Below, in pieces: positions 1 through 11,051 of a DNA stretch of 56,938 nt. Source of the stretch: Mycoplasmataceae bacterium (GTDB lineage: Bacteria; Bacillota_I; Bacilli_A; Mycoplasmatales; Mycoplasmoidaceae); NCBI GenBank assembly GCA_031281465.1, contig JAITFH010000057.1, positions 1 to 56,938 on the forward strand. The letters are read 5' to 3'. The notes beneath the pieces were generated by a model, which was given only the letters and a program-made list of their open reading frames with translations, was not told where the DNA came from and ran no database searches. The stretch's first letter is position 1; each line of letters begins with the position of its first letter. The translations under genes and the position numbers were made by a program.

Positions 1-168
1 GTTTGAGAGTGGTTCTAAAGCGAAACACTCTCAAACATGTTAGTTTAATTATTGATAGTACTTTAGGTTTGAGAGTGGTTCTAAAGCGAAACACTCTCAA
101 ACCTAAGTTATTATTAAAAAATAAATTAAGAGGTTTGAGAGTGGTTCTAAAGCGAAACACTCTCAAAC
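1..168 (+). CRISPR. Type II CRISPR array, distal end (3 repeats, 2 spacers)
   Basis: Three identical 36-base repeats lie at 1-36, 67-102 and 133-168, separated by two different 30-base, AT-rich spacers (37-66, 103-132). The exact 66-base period and the neighbouring cas9 identify a type II array. Each repeat begins GTTTGAGAGTG and ends CACTCTCAAAC, a perfect 11-base inverted repeat around a 14-base centre. The first 19 bases of the repeat pair with the anti-repeat at 203-224, so crRNA reads left to right on this strand and 133-168 is the trailing end. The array continues beyond base 1, so leader and total spacer number are unknown. Confidence 0.95.
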
Positions 169-201
169 CTCAAAAATAAAAATTAGGCCCGAGAAAATCC
201 A

Positions 202-277
202 TTTTAGAACCACATTCCTCAAACAAATTTTAAACAAAATTATATATAGAAAGCCGTAAAAATTTACGGCTTTTTAT
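202..277 (+). ncRNA. tracrRNA with Rho-independent terminator
   Basis: TTTAGAACCA (203-212) pairs with repeat bases 10-19, CTCAAAC (218-224) pairs with repeat bases 1-7, and the unpaired CATTC (213-217) against AG forms the internal bulge typical of type II crRNA:tracrRNA duplexes. An AT-only hairpin follows (226-231 with 236-241; nexus position), then a terminator hairpin (250-260 with 263-273) and a T-rich tail. I see no TATAAT just upstream, so this RNA may be co-transcribed with the array. It lies between the last repeat and the 3' end of cas9, which runs in the opposite direction. Confidence 0.85.
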
Positions 278-278
278 T

Positions 279-3200
279 TTATTTGGTTTTCCGTAAAAAG
301 AATATTTTTTCAGTTAGTCCGGTTTCACTTTGTTTTATTATTGCATCGAAACAATCGATAGTCTTACCTATTTTAGTATTGTCGTCATATGCATTAGAGC
401 TCACTTTCGCATAATCTACAAGCATTTTGAATTTTATCTCATCGTTGTAGTTATTATAGTTTTTACTATATTTCTCTTTGAATTCTTTTTCTTTAATAGT
501 TTTTAAGTTATCATAAAAAGAACTTAATTCTTGTGGATTTGAGTTAACTAATTGAATGATTTTCTCTAAACATTTGGTACTATTACTTTTTTTAAAATCT
601 TTATATAACGAAACTATTTCTCTTTTTTGGCAGTTATTAAATTCTTCACATTTTTTAAGTTCATCGTAAGTCTTAGAATAGTTATCGTATTTATCCTTAA
701 AAACTTTTGATAGCGAATTTTTTAATATGTCACATAATTTTTCAAATTTCTCATGACTTGTCAAAATATGATTGTCACTCGAAAGACTAATTTGGCAAAT
801 TTTTTGTTCGGTTTTCTTAAGCTCGTTTTCTTTTTGTTTAGCTAATACATTTTCTTCGTTCGCAACCATATTTTGTTTTCTATTTCCATTTCGTAGTTTT
901 TTGAGCTCGCCTTCGATTTTTATTTTTTCTCCAAACAAGAAGATTAAGTCTCTGCAATTCTTATTTAGATAGGTGACATTAGCGTTAGTTATATAGTTTC
1001 CGTCATCTTTCGTCCCACCTAGAAAAAATTTGCAAAAAGTCGTTTTGCTATTATTAAGCCCCTCTTCGTTTTCTATCCCCAATATTTCGCAATTTTTTAA
1101 TTCTGGATATAAAACATTTTCTTTGCCTATTTTTTCTTTATTTTCTTCGTTGTAAATTTCGGAAATTAAAGTTTTTTTAATGTCATTATTAATTGTTCCA
1201 TTCATGTTAGTTATCTTATACTTATTTCAGTATTTACTCCATAGATTACATTTAATTGGAAAAGAGATAATTTTTTCTTTAATTTTTAAAATACTTCAAA
1301 ACATCGTAAAAGCTGTTTTGTAGTATCCGTATGGAAAAATGTTTAAAGATTTTTTTAACGGAAGGTTTTTTTCGAAACCCTTATTTTTAGATTCTTTAAG
1401 AGAAGAATTTGCTGTTACTTCGTTCATTGCACTATTATTAAATTTAGGCATAACGGTAACAAAAATTTTTCCGCTTTCTAAGGAACTAGCAATATTATTC
1501 TTAATCTTCTCTTCGTTTGTTTTTTTATATATCGCATAAACGAGTGCGTTTGTAATCTTCAGCCTTTCTTTTCCGCTTTCGTCTATTATCTTAGGGACTT
1601 TGCCTTCCTCTTTAGAAGTTTTAAATATTTCCAATATGTTTTCGAAATTCCATTTATTAGAGTTAATAATATCTCCACAAATTATGTTGAAATAAGCATC
1701 TTCAGCGTGATGAAAACAGTCTGAATCACGGTTTTTTTCTCAATTAAAAACTTGTTTTCTACAAAGTGAAGCATATATTGGTTTAACAGGTATAACATCT
1801 ATAACACCATATTTTTTGGTACCATTTGAATTTTCTGAAACTTCAAAATATTTTTGAAGCAATTTAACCACTCAGCCAACTTGATTTAAATCCCTAGCTA
1901 AAAATTCTCTAGGTTCTATCGGTTCATTACTAGTTAGTAAATCATACTTTTTTGAACTAATTAAATTGTTTTTCTTTAAAGAATTTCATCAGTCTTTATT
2001 CTTCTTTATTATTTCTTCTTTTAACGGGTATTCATTCTTTTTAATTTGGTTCTCTTTCTTTTTTGTTAACCCTTTGTTATCGAACGAATTATCAAATCCG
2101 AGTGATTGTGGAAAAATATGATCGATTTGGCAATAGTCCGGATTGTTGATTATCTCATCCAAAACTAGACTGTCTTCGTTGTTGTATATATCTTTCCCGT
2201 TCTGTGTCAAATAAAGATAAATTTTATCACCAATTTTTGTGTTTTCTCGAGACCTCCATTCTTTTTGAATTTTGTCGCTCCAAATGCTAACATCTAAATT
2301 TTTTGCGTGTTTATAAACATCTTCCATTTGCTTAATTTTGCTTTCTTTCTCTTCACCCTTACTTTTGCTAACTTCTCTCGTAGTTTCTATAAAAATTTTG
2401 CTTAACTTAATATTATCTTTTTCCAGTAATGTTTTGTATTCGTCCACGCATTTAACAGCTTGATTAAAACTTCTTCTCAAAAAAGGTGGAATATAACTAA
2501 AAACATTGAAAAAATCACTAACTGTTGTTATTTTATTTTCTGGTTTTGCAAGGAAGTCCTTATTTTCTTTTTCTATTTTTTCTGGAGTATTAAATTTTCG
2601 CGAATTTAACACTTGAAAATTAAACACTCGTAGCTCATCTTCATCTTTCAAATAAACTTCATCCTCTATCCATGAAACAATTTTTTTTGAATTATTTTTA
2701 TCACCTTTTTTTGCAACTTCCAATTCTAACAATTTTTTAGAAAATCTACCCCAACCAGAAAATTTCACTTTTTTTAACTCTTTACAAGCATCTTTGCTTA
2801 ACACGTGTTCGCCATAAGTTTTATTAAACACTTCTATTGCATCTTCTATCGTAGGCATAATTGTGCAAATTTCGATAAGAGACTCTGCTTTTGAAATTAG
2901 AATTGTATTGGTTTCATCGTATATACTCTCTCCGAAGATTTTTTCTAGTTTTTTAAAAGGACTTGATGGCAAAATTTTATCTTCATTTTCCTTTCCTTTG
3001 TTAGTTATACTAATAGTTTTTTCAGAAATGTTTGAGTCTTCACAAAACTTGGGGTTATCAATAGCTTTAATAATCCCTTTTTTAAATGCAGATGTTGTAT
3101 TTAAATTCCCTTTTTTTCATTCCTCGTATAATTTGGGTTTTATTTTCTTTAGTATTTCCTCGTTTTTTGTTTCATTCAATTCGATCCCATTAATAGTTTG

Positions 3201-4796
3201 GTAGACTAAAAATTTTGATAACAAAATAGATTCTTTAGGTAAAACGTATTCTGACAAGAGATAAGTACACTTTTTTTGCATTCTTTTAATAAACGCTTTA
3301 GCTGTTTCTTTTAAATCGATTAGGTTTTCAAAGTTTCAAGGTCTTATTTTTTCGTTTTGTATATTTACACCTTCTTTAAAAACAACTCAAGGTTTTCTTC
3401 TCTTTTCATCTAAAATTGACAAAAAACTCTGCTTTGTACTTGGTATTATTCCTACGTAATAGGGGGTTTTAAAAGAGTGTATCTTACAAATTTTTTCTTT
3501 TTCAGAACAACTAAGTAAATCTGTGTTTTCCAGAATTTTCTTTAGTTCTTCATGGTGATAGTAGCTATTGATCCCACAATTTTGATTAAATACTGTAATA
3601 GGGGATTTGAAAACAACTTTAATATATTTTTTATGTTCATCATACGTAATTTCGGTGAATTCGTTTTCTCCTTTTTTCAACTTAGTATATTCTTCTTTTG
3701 TTCCTTCAATTTTATATGATTCGCCATCAAAAAAGCCTTTATATTTGGTCAATATGTCTTTTCTAAAGTTGAAAAATTCATCATACTTTTTTACAAAAAT
3801 ATTTGAAATCGTTTCTCCTTTCTTTAAATGTAATTCAGAAAAGTCTGCAAAGAGTGTTACTAATATTTTTAAAGCATTGCATAACTCGATATGAGGTGTT
3901 TCTTCATCTTTTGAAAAATCATATTCTTTTCCATCTGGAAACAAAAACACTTTCTTTCCGAATAAAAAAATCAAAACTTTCCCTACATTACTATCTTTGT
4001 CTGCGTTAATCAATTTCGATATCTTCGTTTGTTTGTCAGCTTTTTTATTGTTCTTGTCTAAAAGTATGTTTTTTATTTCTGCATTTTTTTTAAAACAATC
4101 TGATGTATTCTCAAATTCTAAGCTAAATTCAATCTTATCATTTACAAACTCCTCGTTTCAACTTTCCTTAAATTTCAAAAAATATTCAACAAACTCAGGC
4201 TCCCCATCAGACTCGGTAACTGGTTTTTCAGAAAAGAACCCTCTTCTTTTTACAATATGTTCACACGCTAAGTATATGTGGCGAATATCAGTGAATTTAT
4301 CTTTTCTTCCTTGAGCTAAATATTCTCGTAAGTGATAAATTGTTGGGAAGTCTTTAAAGAAGTTTTTATCATTGTAATTTGAGTCATTAAAAAGAGAATA
4401 CTTTCCTCGTGATGGTAATTTATTATTTTCTTTAGTAAGAATCTTATTTTTTTCTTCAAAATTAGGGAATTTTTCTTTTAGTTTTTCTTTTTTCTTCTCT
4501 GTGTATAAACGTGAATTTGTTAGACGCGAAAAAAACTCTGTATCAAGACTATTTATTTTGTTTCCCATTACTTCTTGTAAATATTCAACTCTTTTCTTTT
4601 TACGCTCTATAAGTCGTCTAGAACCCCTATACATCCGCCTTTTCTTTGCTGTTTTAGCTTCATCAAATAATCTACTAACCCAGCATTCTTTTCCGTTCCA
4701 TTTTAAAATTTTGTAATCCTCGTCACAGCATGCTACACCACAAGAAGCTTTCCCTACATCTATACCTATGTAAAATTTTTTAGGCTCTTTACTCAC
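279..4796 (-). CDS. cas9: CRISPR-associated endonuclease Cas9 (type II)
   Basis: RNA-guided double-strand DNA endonuclease, 1505 residues when UGA is Trp; five shorter stretches join in one frame with no TAA or TAG. RuvC-I is IGIDVGKASCG (Asp13), followed by an Arg/Lys-rich bridge helix near residues 50-75 and a recognition-lobe segment (PTIYHLREYL, HIVKRRGFF). RuvC-II is IFIETTRE near residue 800. HNH is IDHIFPQSLGFDNS with His near 893. RuvC-III is HHAEDAYFN near 1029, which resembles II-A Cas9s. PYGYYKTAF fits the start of the PAM-interacting region. The protein is longer than SpCas9 (1368), mainly after RuvC-III. The start is GTG at 4796, seven bases after a TATAAT, so the mRNA should be nearly leaderless. 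All catalytic motifs are present. No adaptation genes are visible; subtype cannot be fixed without them. Confidence 0.95.
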
Positions 4797-4803
4797 AAAA
4801 ATT

Positions 4804-4833
4804 ATTATAGCTTACCATATGTAAACATATGGT
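4804..4833 (-). promoter_or_regulatory. cas9 promoter and palindromic operator candidate
   Basis: On the minus strand TATAAT (4809-4804) ends seven bases before the GTG start of cas9. Just upstream is a perfect inverted repeat, ACCATATGT-AA-ACATATGGT (4814-4833), covering the expected -35 position. This is where a dimeric regulator would compete with RNA polymerase. Relatives of its core (CATATGTAA) occur near 4999 and in front of pflB near 23648. Confidence 0.6.
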
Positions 4834-5056
4834 GCCAAAATTTACCAGCCACTCGAATTTATTAAATTTTAAAAGCGCAAACTCGCATTATCACGTGTGC
4901 TTTTCACCGAAACAATAAAAAGATACAAAACGTAAATTTACTCCGGATATGGAAGTTTAGGTTATTCTCGGGTAGTTTAAAAACTACTTAACATATACAT
5001 ATGTAAGAAGAAATTATTAGACTCCTACATAATCAAACAACAACTTTACAAGGAAT
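4834..5056. other. Intergenic region, cas9 / P1
   Basis: No convincing ORF. It holds a small hairpin (GTAGTTTAAAAACTAC near 4973-4988) and an ACATATACATATGT palindrome near 4992-5005 related to the cas9 operator core. The cas9 and P1 promoters diverge from opposite ends of this stretch. Confidence 0.5.
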
Positions 5057-5062
5057 TATAAT
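5057..5062 (+). promoter_or_regulatory. -10 box of P1
   Basis: TATAAT ends 10 bases before ATG 5073. A GTG at 5064 preceded by AAGGA would be untranscribed from this promoter, which decides for the ATG. Confidence 0.55.
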
Positions 5063-5072
5063 AGTGGCGATT

Positions 5073-8000
5073 ATGAAAGTAAAAAACTCATATAAAAAAA
5101 CTAAAATATGATTGGGTGTAGCTATGTTGACTGGTGGTGCAATTGCATCAACAGTAGTATACATTAACTATTTAAATAACACTGAATTCCAATACTGTAA
5201 TTTAGGAAAATTTGTATGAGACAGCAAAACTAATTCTCAAGACGTGGTTACGGCAATTATTGATAACGAAAGCATTAACACTTTTAAAAATGAATCAATA
5301 AGTTTTCTTAAATCGAAAATTTATACTTACGACTTAAAAGTTTTAGGATTAAGCAATGAAAAAGCTTCAGCTAATGCTTACGCTCAAGCAAACAACTACG
5401 AAAAAGAGTTTAACGAAATAGTTAATAAATATTATGATGATGAATATTTTGAAATACAAAAAGATAGTTTAAGTTCACCATTCGTTGTTGTCTATACAAA
5501 ACTCTTAGACTTAAATAAAAAATACGATATTGATCCTATCGACTATAACCAATTCCAAAACACATTACTACCACAAGTTAAAGAGAAAATTTTAAATAAC
5601 GTTGCTATCTCGCAAAAACCACAAATTTCTCAAAAATTTACCTTTTTAGAAAAACAAGCTAAGGATAAAATTTTAAAAGAACATTTGAATTCGTTTCATT
5701 TAAACAAATTCTTAGCTTCTACATTAAATGAAGAAGGATTATCTGAAGACAAAGAATTAGAACTAGTAGGAATCGAAGTTGCTAAAATGATTTCTAACAA
5801 AACTCTCGTTCTAAACGAAGAACCAACTACCGATTTTGCTAGTCTATTATCTCCTTATTCAGATAATGGTCAAGTTGGACACAATGAAAAAGAAGGAAAG
5901 AATATTTTACAGCCAGATGAAATTAACAAAATATTTTTTGCAAAGAGAGATTATTTAGGCGATGCCATAATGTTACAACCTGATGAGAATAGAAATTTAA
6001 GTGATGATTTTTATAACATAGAAGAAAAAAATGATCAAAATTATTTGCCTCTTGATAAATATATCCCTACTGTTGAAGGTATGCCAGGATTTGAAAAAAA
6101 CGAAATCATTCCAGGATACACTATTCATGCGAAAATCGCAAGTATAGATTATGGAAGTGATTCTAATTTGGTTAAAGTAGGTATTCAAGTAGGAGTTTCT
6201 AAAACTGCTGATGTAAACCAAAATATTTTCTGAATTCATGGAAGTGATGATGAAGTAAATAAAGCTGATTTATCTTACGATTTTAAAGTTTCACATTTTA
6301 ATCAAAAGCAGAATTGTGCTAATAATTTCTTTTATCCTAACGAATTAAAACTAACATATAAAAATAAAGATTTTGATGTGAAAGAAATTGTTAATCGTTC
6401 TACCATAACTACAATATTAGAAGACGCACCGACCGACACAAACGATTATTATTTATTTGATGAAAACCATCCATATTTACTTAACATTGATGATTTAGAA
6501 TTGCCTGGAATAGTTAAACCTCATCAATTAGAGAACGATCATAAAAACGAAAAAATTATGTTAGCAATTACCAATGCTAACACCAACTTTATGGATGCGG
6601 GTAGTTTACAAGATTTATTATCTAATCAAGAATTAGTTAATGATTATGCTAACCCATACCGTTTTAAAAACCTTATTCCTTATGTTGAAGCTAAATGGGT
6701 TTTAGCTGATACTGATCCAGAAACAGAAGAATATAAAATCATCAAAGAATTTAATTGAACTGATAGTAAAAATGGCAATAAGATTAGCACCCTACCTATT
6801 TACTTCCCTTATTCTAATAGTGATTTAGATCTACTTCAAACAGGAAATTTTACTGCTAAATTTATCCATGATTTTTATGTCTTAGCATATGATGAAAATG
6901 GTAATAAGAGAAACATCGGAAAAGATATCTATAAAAATATGCAGATTAGTGCAGGAGTGGACGGGGCATTATCTGGTTTAATTACTATATCTGCTTTAGC
7001 AAATGATGTATTTTCTTGTATAACCGCTTTTGGAGGAGCATGAGCTTTTGGAGAAGCAATAGCTTGTTCGATAATTGATGGATTTTTAGCATACAATGGA
7101 GCAATAACATCTTATGCTAAAATAGATATTCTTCCATCAATTAAAGATGTTGGCCAGTTTATAGAAATGTTTCAAATGTTTATTCCTAAAAATATAGCTA
7201 AAACTTATGCGGATTTTTATGATAAATTAAACGATCCATTAGTTTCAGCTAAAGCTAAACTTGATATCGCATTAATTAGTAAAAACTATATCTATACAGA
7301 TTTCAAATCTGTTTTCCAGTATTTTAACTACATTAACGGAATGATAGCTAACGAACCAAAATTTATGGAAGAATCAAAAAAGTGGATAGGAATTATGATG
7401 GATGACAGTTTTAAAGTGAGAGAATTTTTAACTTGAGAAGTGCGAACTTTTGGTGACAATAGTTATGTAGATTTAGATTCAACTAAAGAATTTTTAAACT
7501 ACCATAACAAAGATATTGTTAAAGCTTTTAAATCATTAGAGTCGGATGAGTTACCAAATGTTAGTGAAGCTACTCGGGTAATGCTATATGATTTTAAAAT
7601 CCACCGTTGTTATTTTGAATTATTTAGTATGATAAATGTAGTTAGTTTTCTACTTACGAAAACTCTAGGGTTAGTAGGGTTACAAGCATATTTTTGAAGA
7701 AATATTATTAATAATCCCGTTATCGAAGAAGCTCCTAAGTCAGTGCCAAGACCAGAGATTCCGCAATTTAATACTGGTTCTCGTTTTGGAGATTTTATAG
7801 CGAATATAAGATTTAGACGTTATCTTAACCAAAGACGTCACGATTTTATTCCGCTTGATGTTGATTTTGTGGGAGATGATTTAGACTACAACCTTCCTCG
7901 TCAAACAGAACCTGTACATCCAGAAGTTAATCATGAAGCTAGATTTGTTCAGAACGAAGAAACAATTACTAAAGGAGACAATTTAAATTGTTTCCTTAAA

Positions 8001-8156
8001 GGACAAAAAATTAATAAGGGATTAGCGAAAGCTTCTTTGATTACAGGTGGTATAGTATTGTTGGTCGGAGTTGCTCAAATTTTAGTAGATAATTTGTACA
8101 CAGTTATCCCAGAAGATAAAGCAAAACTTATGGAGCAACTTTGATCAAAACTATAG
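5073..8156 (+). CDS. Paralogous surface-protein family member P1
   Basis: 1027 residues with UGA as Trp; family not recognised. A basic N-terminus and one membrane segment (about residues 12-31) form an uncleaved signal anchor without lipobox. The long exposed part carries family motifs: INTFKNESISFLKSK, IDPIDYNQF, IIPGYTIHAKI, QNCANNFFYP, KPHQLENDHKNEKIML and NPYRFKNLIPYVEAKW. A glycine/alanine-rich hydrophobic stretch lies near residues 625-675, and a second membrane segment near 990-1010 is followed by the family ending IPEDK. P1 has a Pro/Arg-rich insertion near residues 890-980 that the others lack. It is transcribed alone and divergently from cas9. A role in adhesion, immune evasion or membrane damage is possible but only inferred. 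Confidence 0.85.
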
Positions 8157-8204
8157 AGTAATGTTTGTAATATTAAAATAGCAATAAGAATTTATAAAAG
8201 TCAA

Positions 8205-8210
8205 TATAAT
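8205..8210 (+). promoter_or_regulatory. -10 box of rubrerythrin gene
   Basis: TATAAT ends nine bases before ATG 8220, predicting a leaderless or nearly leaderless mRNA. Confidence 0.6.
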
Positions 8211-8219
8211 TACCTCGTT

Positions 8220-8780
8220 ATGAAAGAATTAAAAAAAGTAGATAAAAAATCACAAACATATAAAAACTTACAAAAAGCTTTTGAAGGAGAAAGTGCTGCT
8301 CGCGTAAGATATCAAATTTTTTCTAGTCAAGCTAAAAAAGAAGGATATGTACATGCAGCTAATGTATTTACTGAAAGTAGTGATAATGAAAAAGAACACG
8401 CAGAGATATGGTTTAAATTACTATATGATGGAGCGGTACCCGCTACAACAGAGTGTTTAAAAATTGCAGCTGGAAATGAAAAATACGAGTGAAGCACAAT
8501 GTATGAAGAATTTGCTAAAACAGCTAAAAAAGAAGGATATGATAATGTTGCTGAATTATTTTTAGGTGTAGCTAGTGTAGAAAAATTTCACGAAAGCAGA
8601 TATGAACAATTAAAAAAAGAAATAGATGAGAAAACTGTTTTTTCTGCACCTAAAGAAGTTTACTGATGATGTATGAACTGTGGAACATTTGTTAAAGGAA
8701 AAACTCCACCTGAACTTTGCCCAGTATGTAAACACCCTAAAGGATATTTTGTACAAAAGACAGTTAAAATTTGCGATTAA
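8220..8780 (+). CDS. rbr: Rubrerythrin
   Basis: Non-haem di-iron peroxidase, 186 residues, the usual family length. The N-terminal four-helix domain contains the iron-ligand motifs FEGESAARVRY, DNEKEHAE and EKFHESRYE. The C-terminal rubredoxin-like domain has CMNCG and CPVCKHPKGYF, a complete four-cysteine iron site. Rubrerythrins detoxify hydrogen peroxide in anaerobes using reduced electron carriers, so the gene points to life at low oxygen. The stop codon overlaps the stop codon of the convergent aldehyde dehydrogenase gene. Confidence 0.95.
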
Positions 8781-10135
8781 TTTTTCAACAACTTTTTAAA
8801 CAATTTTACTTTCTTTGAATTAAATGGAGGGTACATTAATTTGATATCGCGGTGTGATTTTAAAACTGAACATAAATGAGAAAAAGTTTCGAAACCAAAT
8901 TTTCCATGGTAGTGTCCCATTCCACTAGAACCAACCCCTCCGAAAGGTAAATTATTATTGCTTATTTGTAACACAGTGTCGTTTCAACAACTTGTTCCAC
9001 ATTTAAGCATTCTTAATATAGAGTTATAACGTTGTTTAGAAGAAGAAAAAACATAAAGTGCTAAAGGCGATTTTGCTGTTCGTAGTATGTTTAGTTTTTC
9101 TCCTAAATCTTCATAAACAATAAGTGGTAGAATTGGTCCAAATATTTCTTCTTGCATCACAGGACTATTTTCTTCTGTTCGAATAACGGTTAGTGAAGCA
9201 ACTAAGTTTTTTTCGTCAACTTCTCCTTCTAAAATAATTTCTTGGTTTTGTAACAAACTACGAATTCTTTCAAAATGTTTAGGTGAAACAAACTTAGTTA
9301 ATTCGGTTGTATCGTTTTGATAAAGTTCGATATATTTTTTAAGCGCTACAACAAAATCATCATAAACATTTTTGTGGACATAAACATAATCGGGTGCAAC
9401 ACATGTTTGTCCACTGTTGAAAAGTTTCCCTCTTACAATTCGTTTTGCCGCTATTTCTACATCTGCATCTTCTAAAACTAGAACTGGACATTTTCCTCCA
9501 AGTTCTAGTGTATAGGGAATAAGTTTTTCCCCACATTTTGTAGCAACAATTTTCCCCACATTTTCACTTCCTGTAAAAAATACATAATCAAAATTAGGTT
9601 TCAATAATTCATCATAAGGAACATCTGAATTATTGAAACATACCACGAGTTCTGGAAGGAAAGTTTCAGAAACAATAGTTTTAATAATTTCATTAACTTC
9701 CTTTGTAAAAGAGTTTAAAAAAACCATTGCAGTATTTCCAGCAGCGATAGCGTCAACTAAGGGAACTAAACTTAAATTGAATGGATAATTTCAAGGAGCA
9801 ATAATTAACACATTACCATAAGGTTTGTGGTAAATCAAAGAAGAAGAAAAAATAGTCAAAAGATTTCTACAAACTCTTTTAGGTTTAGTTCATCCTTTAA
9901 GTTTCTTTACTATAGTATTTATTTCGTTAAGTACCAATAAATACTCACAAAAATAAACTTCCCCTTCAGGTTTGTTTAAATCTGCTTTAAAAGCTTTTAA
10001 AATTTCATCATAATGTTTGATGATATTCTTTTTAAAAAGCTTTAATAACTTTATTCTACGAGAAACATTTAAAGTGCAACAAGAATTGAAATACTTTTTT
10101 TGTTTTTCAAATAAGTCAGAATAGTTAAAAGACAA
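8777..10135 (-). CDS. Aldehyde dehydrogenase, class-3 (fatty/aromatic aldehyde) type
   Basis: NAD(P)-dependent oxidation of aldehydes to acids; 452 residues, normal for ALDH3. Visible motifs are IIAPWNYPF, FFTGSENVGK, LELGGKCP (general-base Glu), NSGQTCVAPD (catalytic Cys), EEIFGPILP and the ALDH3-like ending PFGGVGSSGMGHYHGKFGF. The usual KPSE motif after AAGNTA is replaced (AMVFLNSFTKE), so cofactor preference may differ. Start is TTG at 10135: a perfect AAGGAGG lies seven bases upstream and an in-frame TAA sits just before it. The TTG begins two bases after the stop of the upstream membrane-protein gene, so the two are probably translationally coupled. Confidence 0.9.
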
Positions 10136-10136
10136 A

Positions 10137-10943
10137 CTATACTCCTCCTTTTAGTCCAAACTTGTTAAAAGTAAAACTACTTGTACCACATGTGCTAAAC
10201 AAAAAGTTAGCACTTAAATAAGTAATTCAAATAAAACATGTGATGATTTGAGAGTCTCCAATTAAAATAGAAGAAATAACGATCAAATCACTAGTAAAAA
10301 ACAATACGTATCCTAGGAAAAAGAAAAGAAGTTGTTTCTCAAAAACTAAAGTTATAGTAACTCTTCATAATGTGAAAAATAGTAGAAAAATATAAACACA
10401 AATAAAGACTTCTTCTATCATAAAAAGTGCATCTTTTGGTTCGTTTGGTAATGGTTGGTAGAATAGAATAAAACAAGCAATAAAAACTCCTGCAGCAATA
10501 ATAAAAGGTAGTGCTGATAAAAGTTCTGACTTTTTAAATTTAGCTAATTTTATACTGTAAATCGAGATAAAAATATGAGTTAGAAAAAACGGAATAAATG
10601 CATAAACCGTACTAACATTAGCAATAGTTAAAGGAATTTTAATTGCTTCGCTCAAAGCACAAAAGAATACAGCTAAACTTACTAATCGTAGTTTTTTATC
10701 TAAGTTCAAATATCTACACATAAAAAAATGGTAGAAAAACATTCCCAATAAAACAAGGACTACAAAAACAAAAACGGCATAGTTTAAAATTAAAAAAGTT
10801 TGGTTCTCTTTAATTTCTTCTGGACTATTTGGCAAAATTAAAGATTTAATTACAACGATAAACAAACAAACCACCAGAGTAGTCATTGTGTAAGAAATGT
10901 CAATCTTTTCTTTTTGCGAAAATCTTTTATTCCAGTTTAACAT
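10137..10943 (-). CDS. Polytopic membrane protein, YhhN/TMEM86 (lysoplasmalogenase)-like
   Basis: 268 residues with UGA as Trp and about seven or eight membrane segments. FFLTHIFISIYSI and LGYVLFFTSDLIVIS followed by FIWITYLSANFLF resemble conserved positions of YhhN/TMEM86 proteins, some of which cleave the vinyl-ether bond of lysoplasmalogens and release a fatty aldehyde. The similarity is weak by eye. The context supports it: the next gene, two bases downstream in the same transcript, is an ALDH3-type dehydrogenase able to oxidise such aldehydes. Other polytopic families cannot be excluded. A TATAAT (10951-10956, minus) sits seven bases before the ATG. Confidence 0.5.
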
Positions 10944-10950
10944 TACGGTT

Positions 10951-10956
10951 ATTATA
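10951..10956 (-). promoter_or_regulatory. -10 box of YhhN-like/ALDH operon
   Basis: TATAAT on the minus strand ends seven bases before ATG 10943; leaderless arrangement. Confidence 0.6.
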
Positions 10957-11033
10957 TCGTCCCACCAATATCTATTTTATAGGTGAAAAAAACTACAAAA
11001 ACCATCCATATGAATCAAAATATATGAGTAAGA

Positions 11034-11039
11034 TATAAT
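11034..11039 (+). promoter_or_regulatory. -10 box of nusB
   Basis: TATAAT ends 12 bases before ATG 11052; short leader of about five bases expected. Confidence 0.5.
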
Positions 11040-11051
11040 TTGGTAAAAGCT

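Noticed and set aside
1-168. The three repeats as transcription terminators or a REP-like palindrome family
   Set aside because: Exact 36/30 spacing, identical repeats and a matching anti-repeat with cas9 next to it identify a CRISPR array; there are no T runs.
279-4796. cas9 as a broken pseudogene of five fragments
   Set aside because: All fragments are in one frame and separated only by TGA, which is Trp here; no TAA or TAG interrupts them and all nuclease motifs are present.
5064-5072. GTG 5064 as start of P1
   Set aside because: AAGGA spacing is good, but the only clear -10 (5057-5062) would place transcription start downstream of the GTG.
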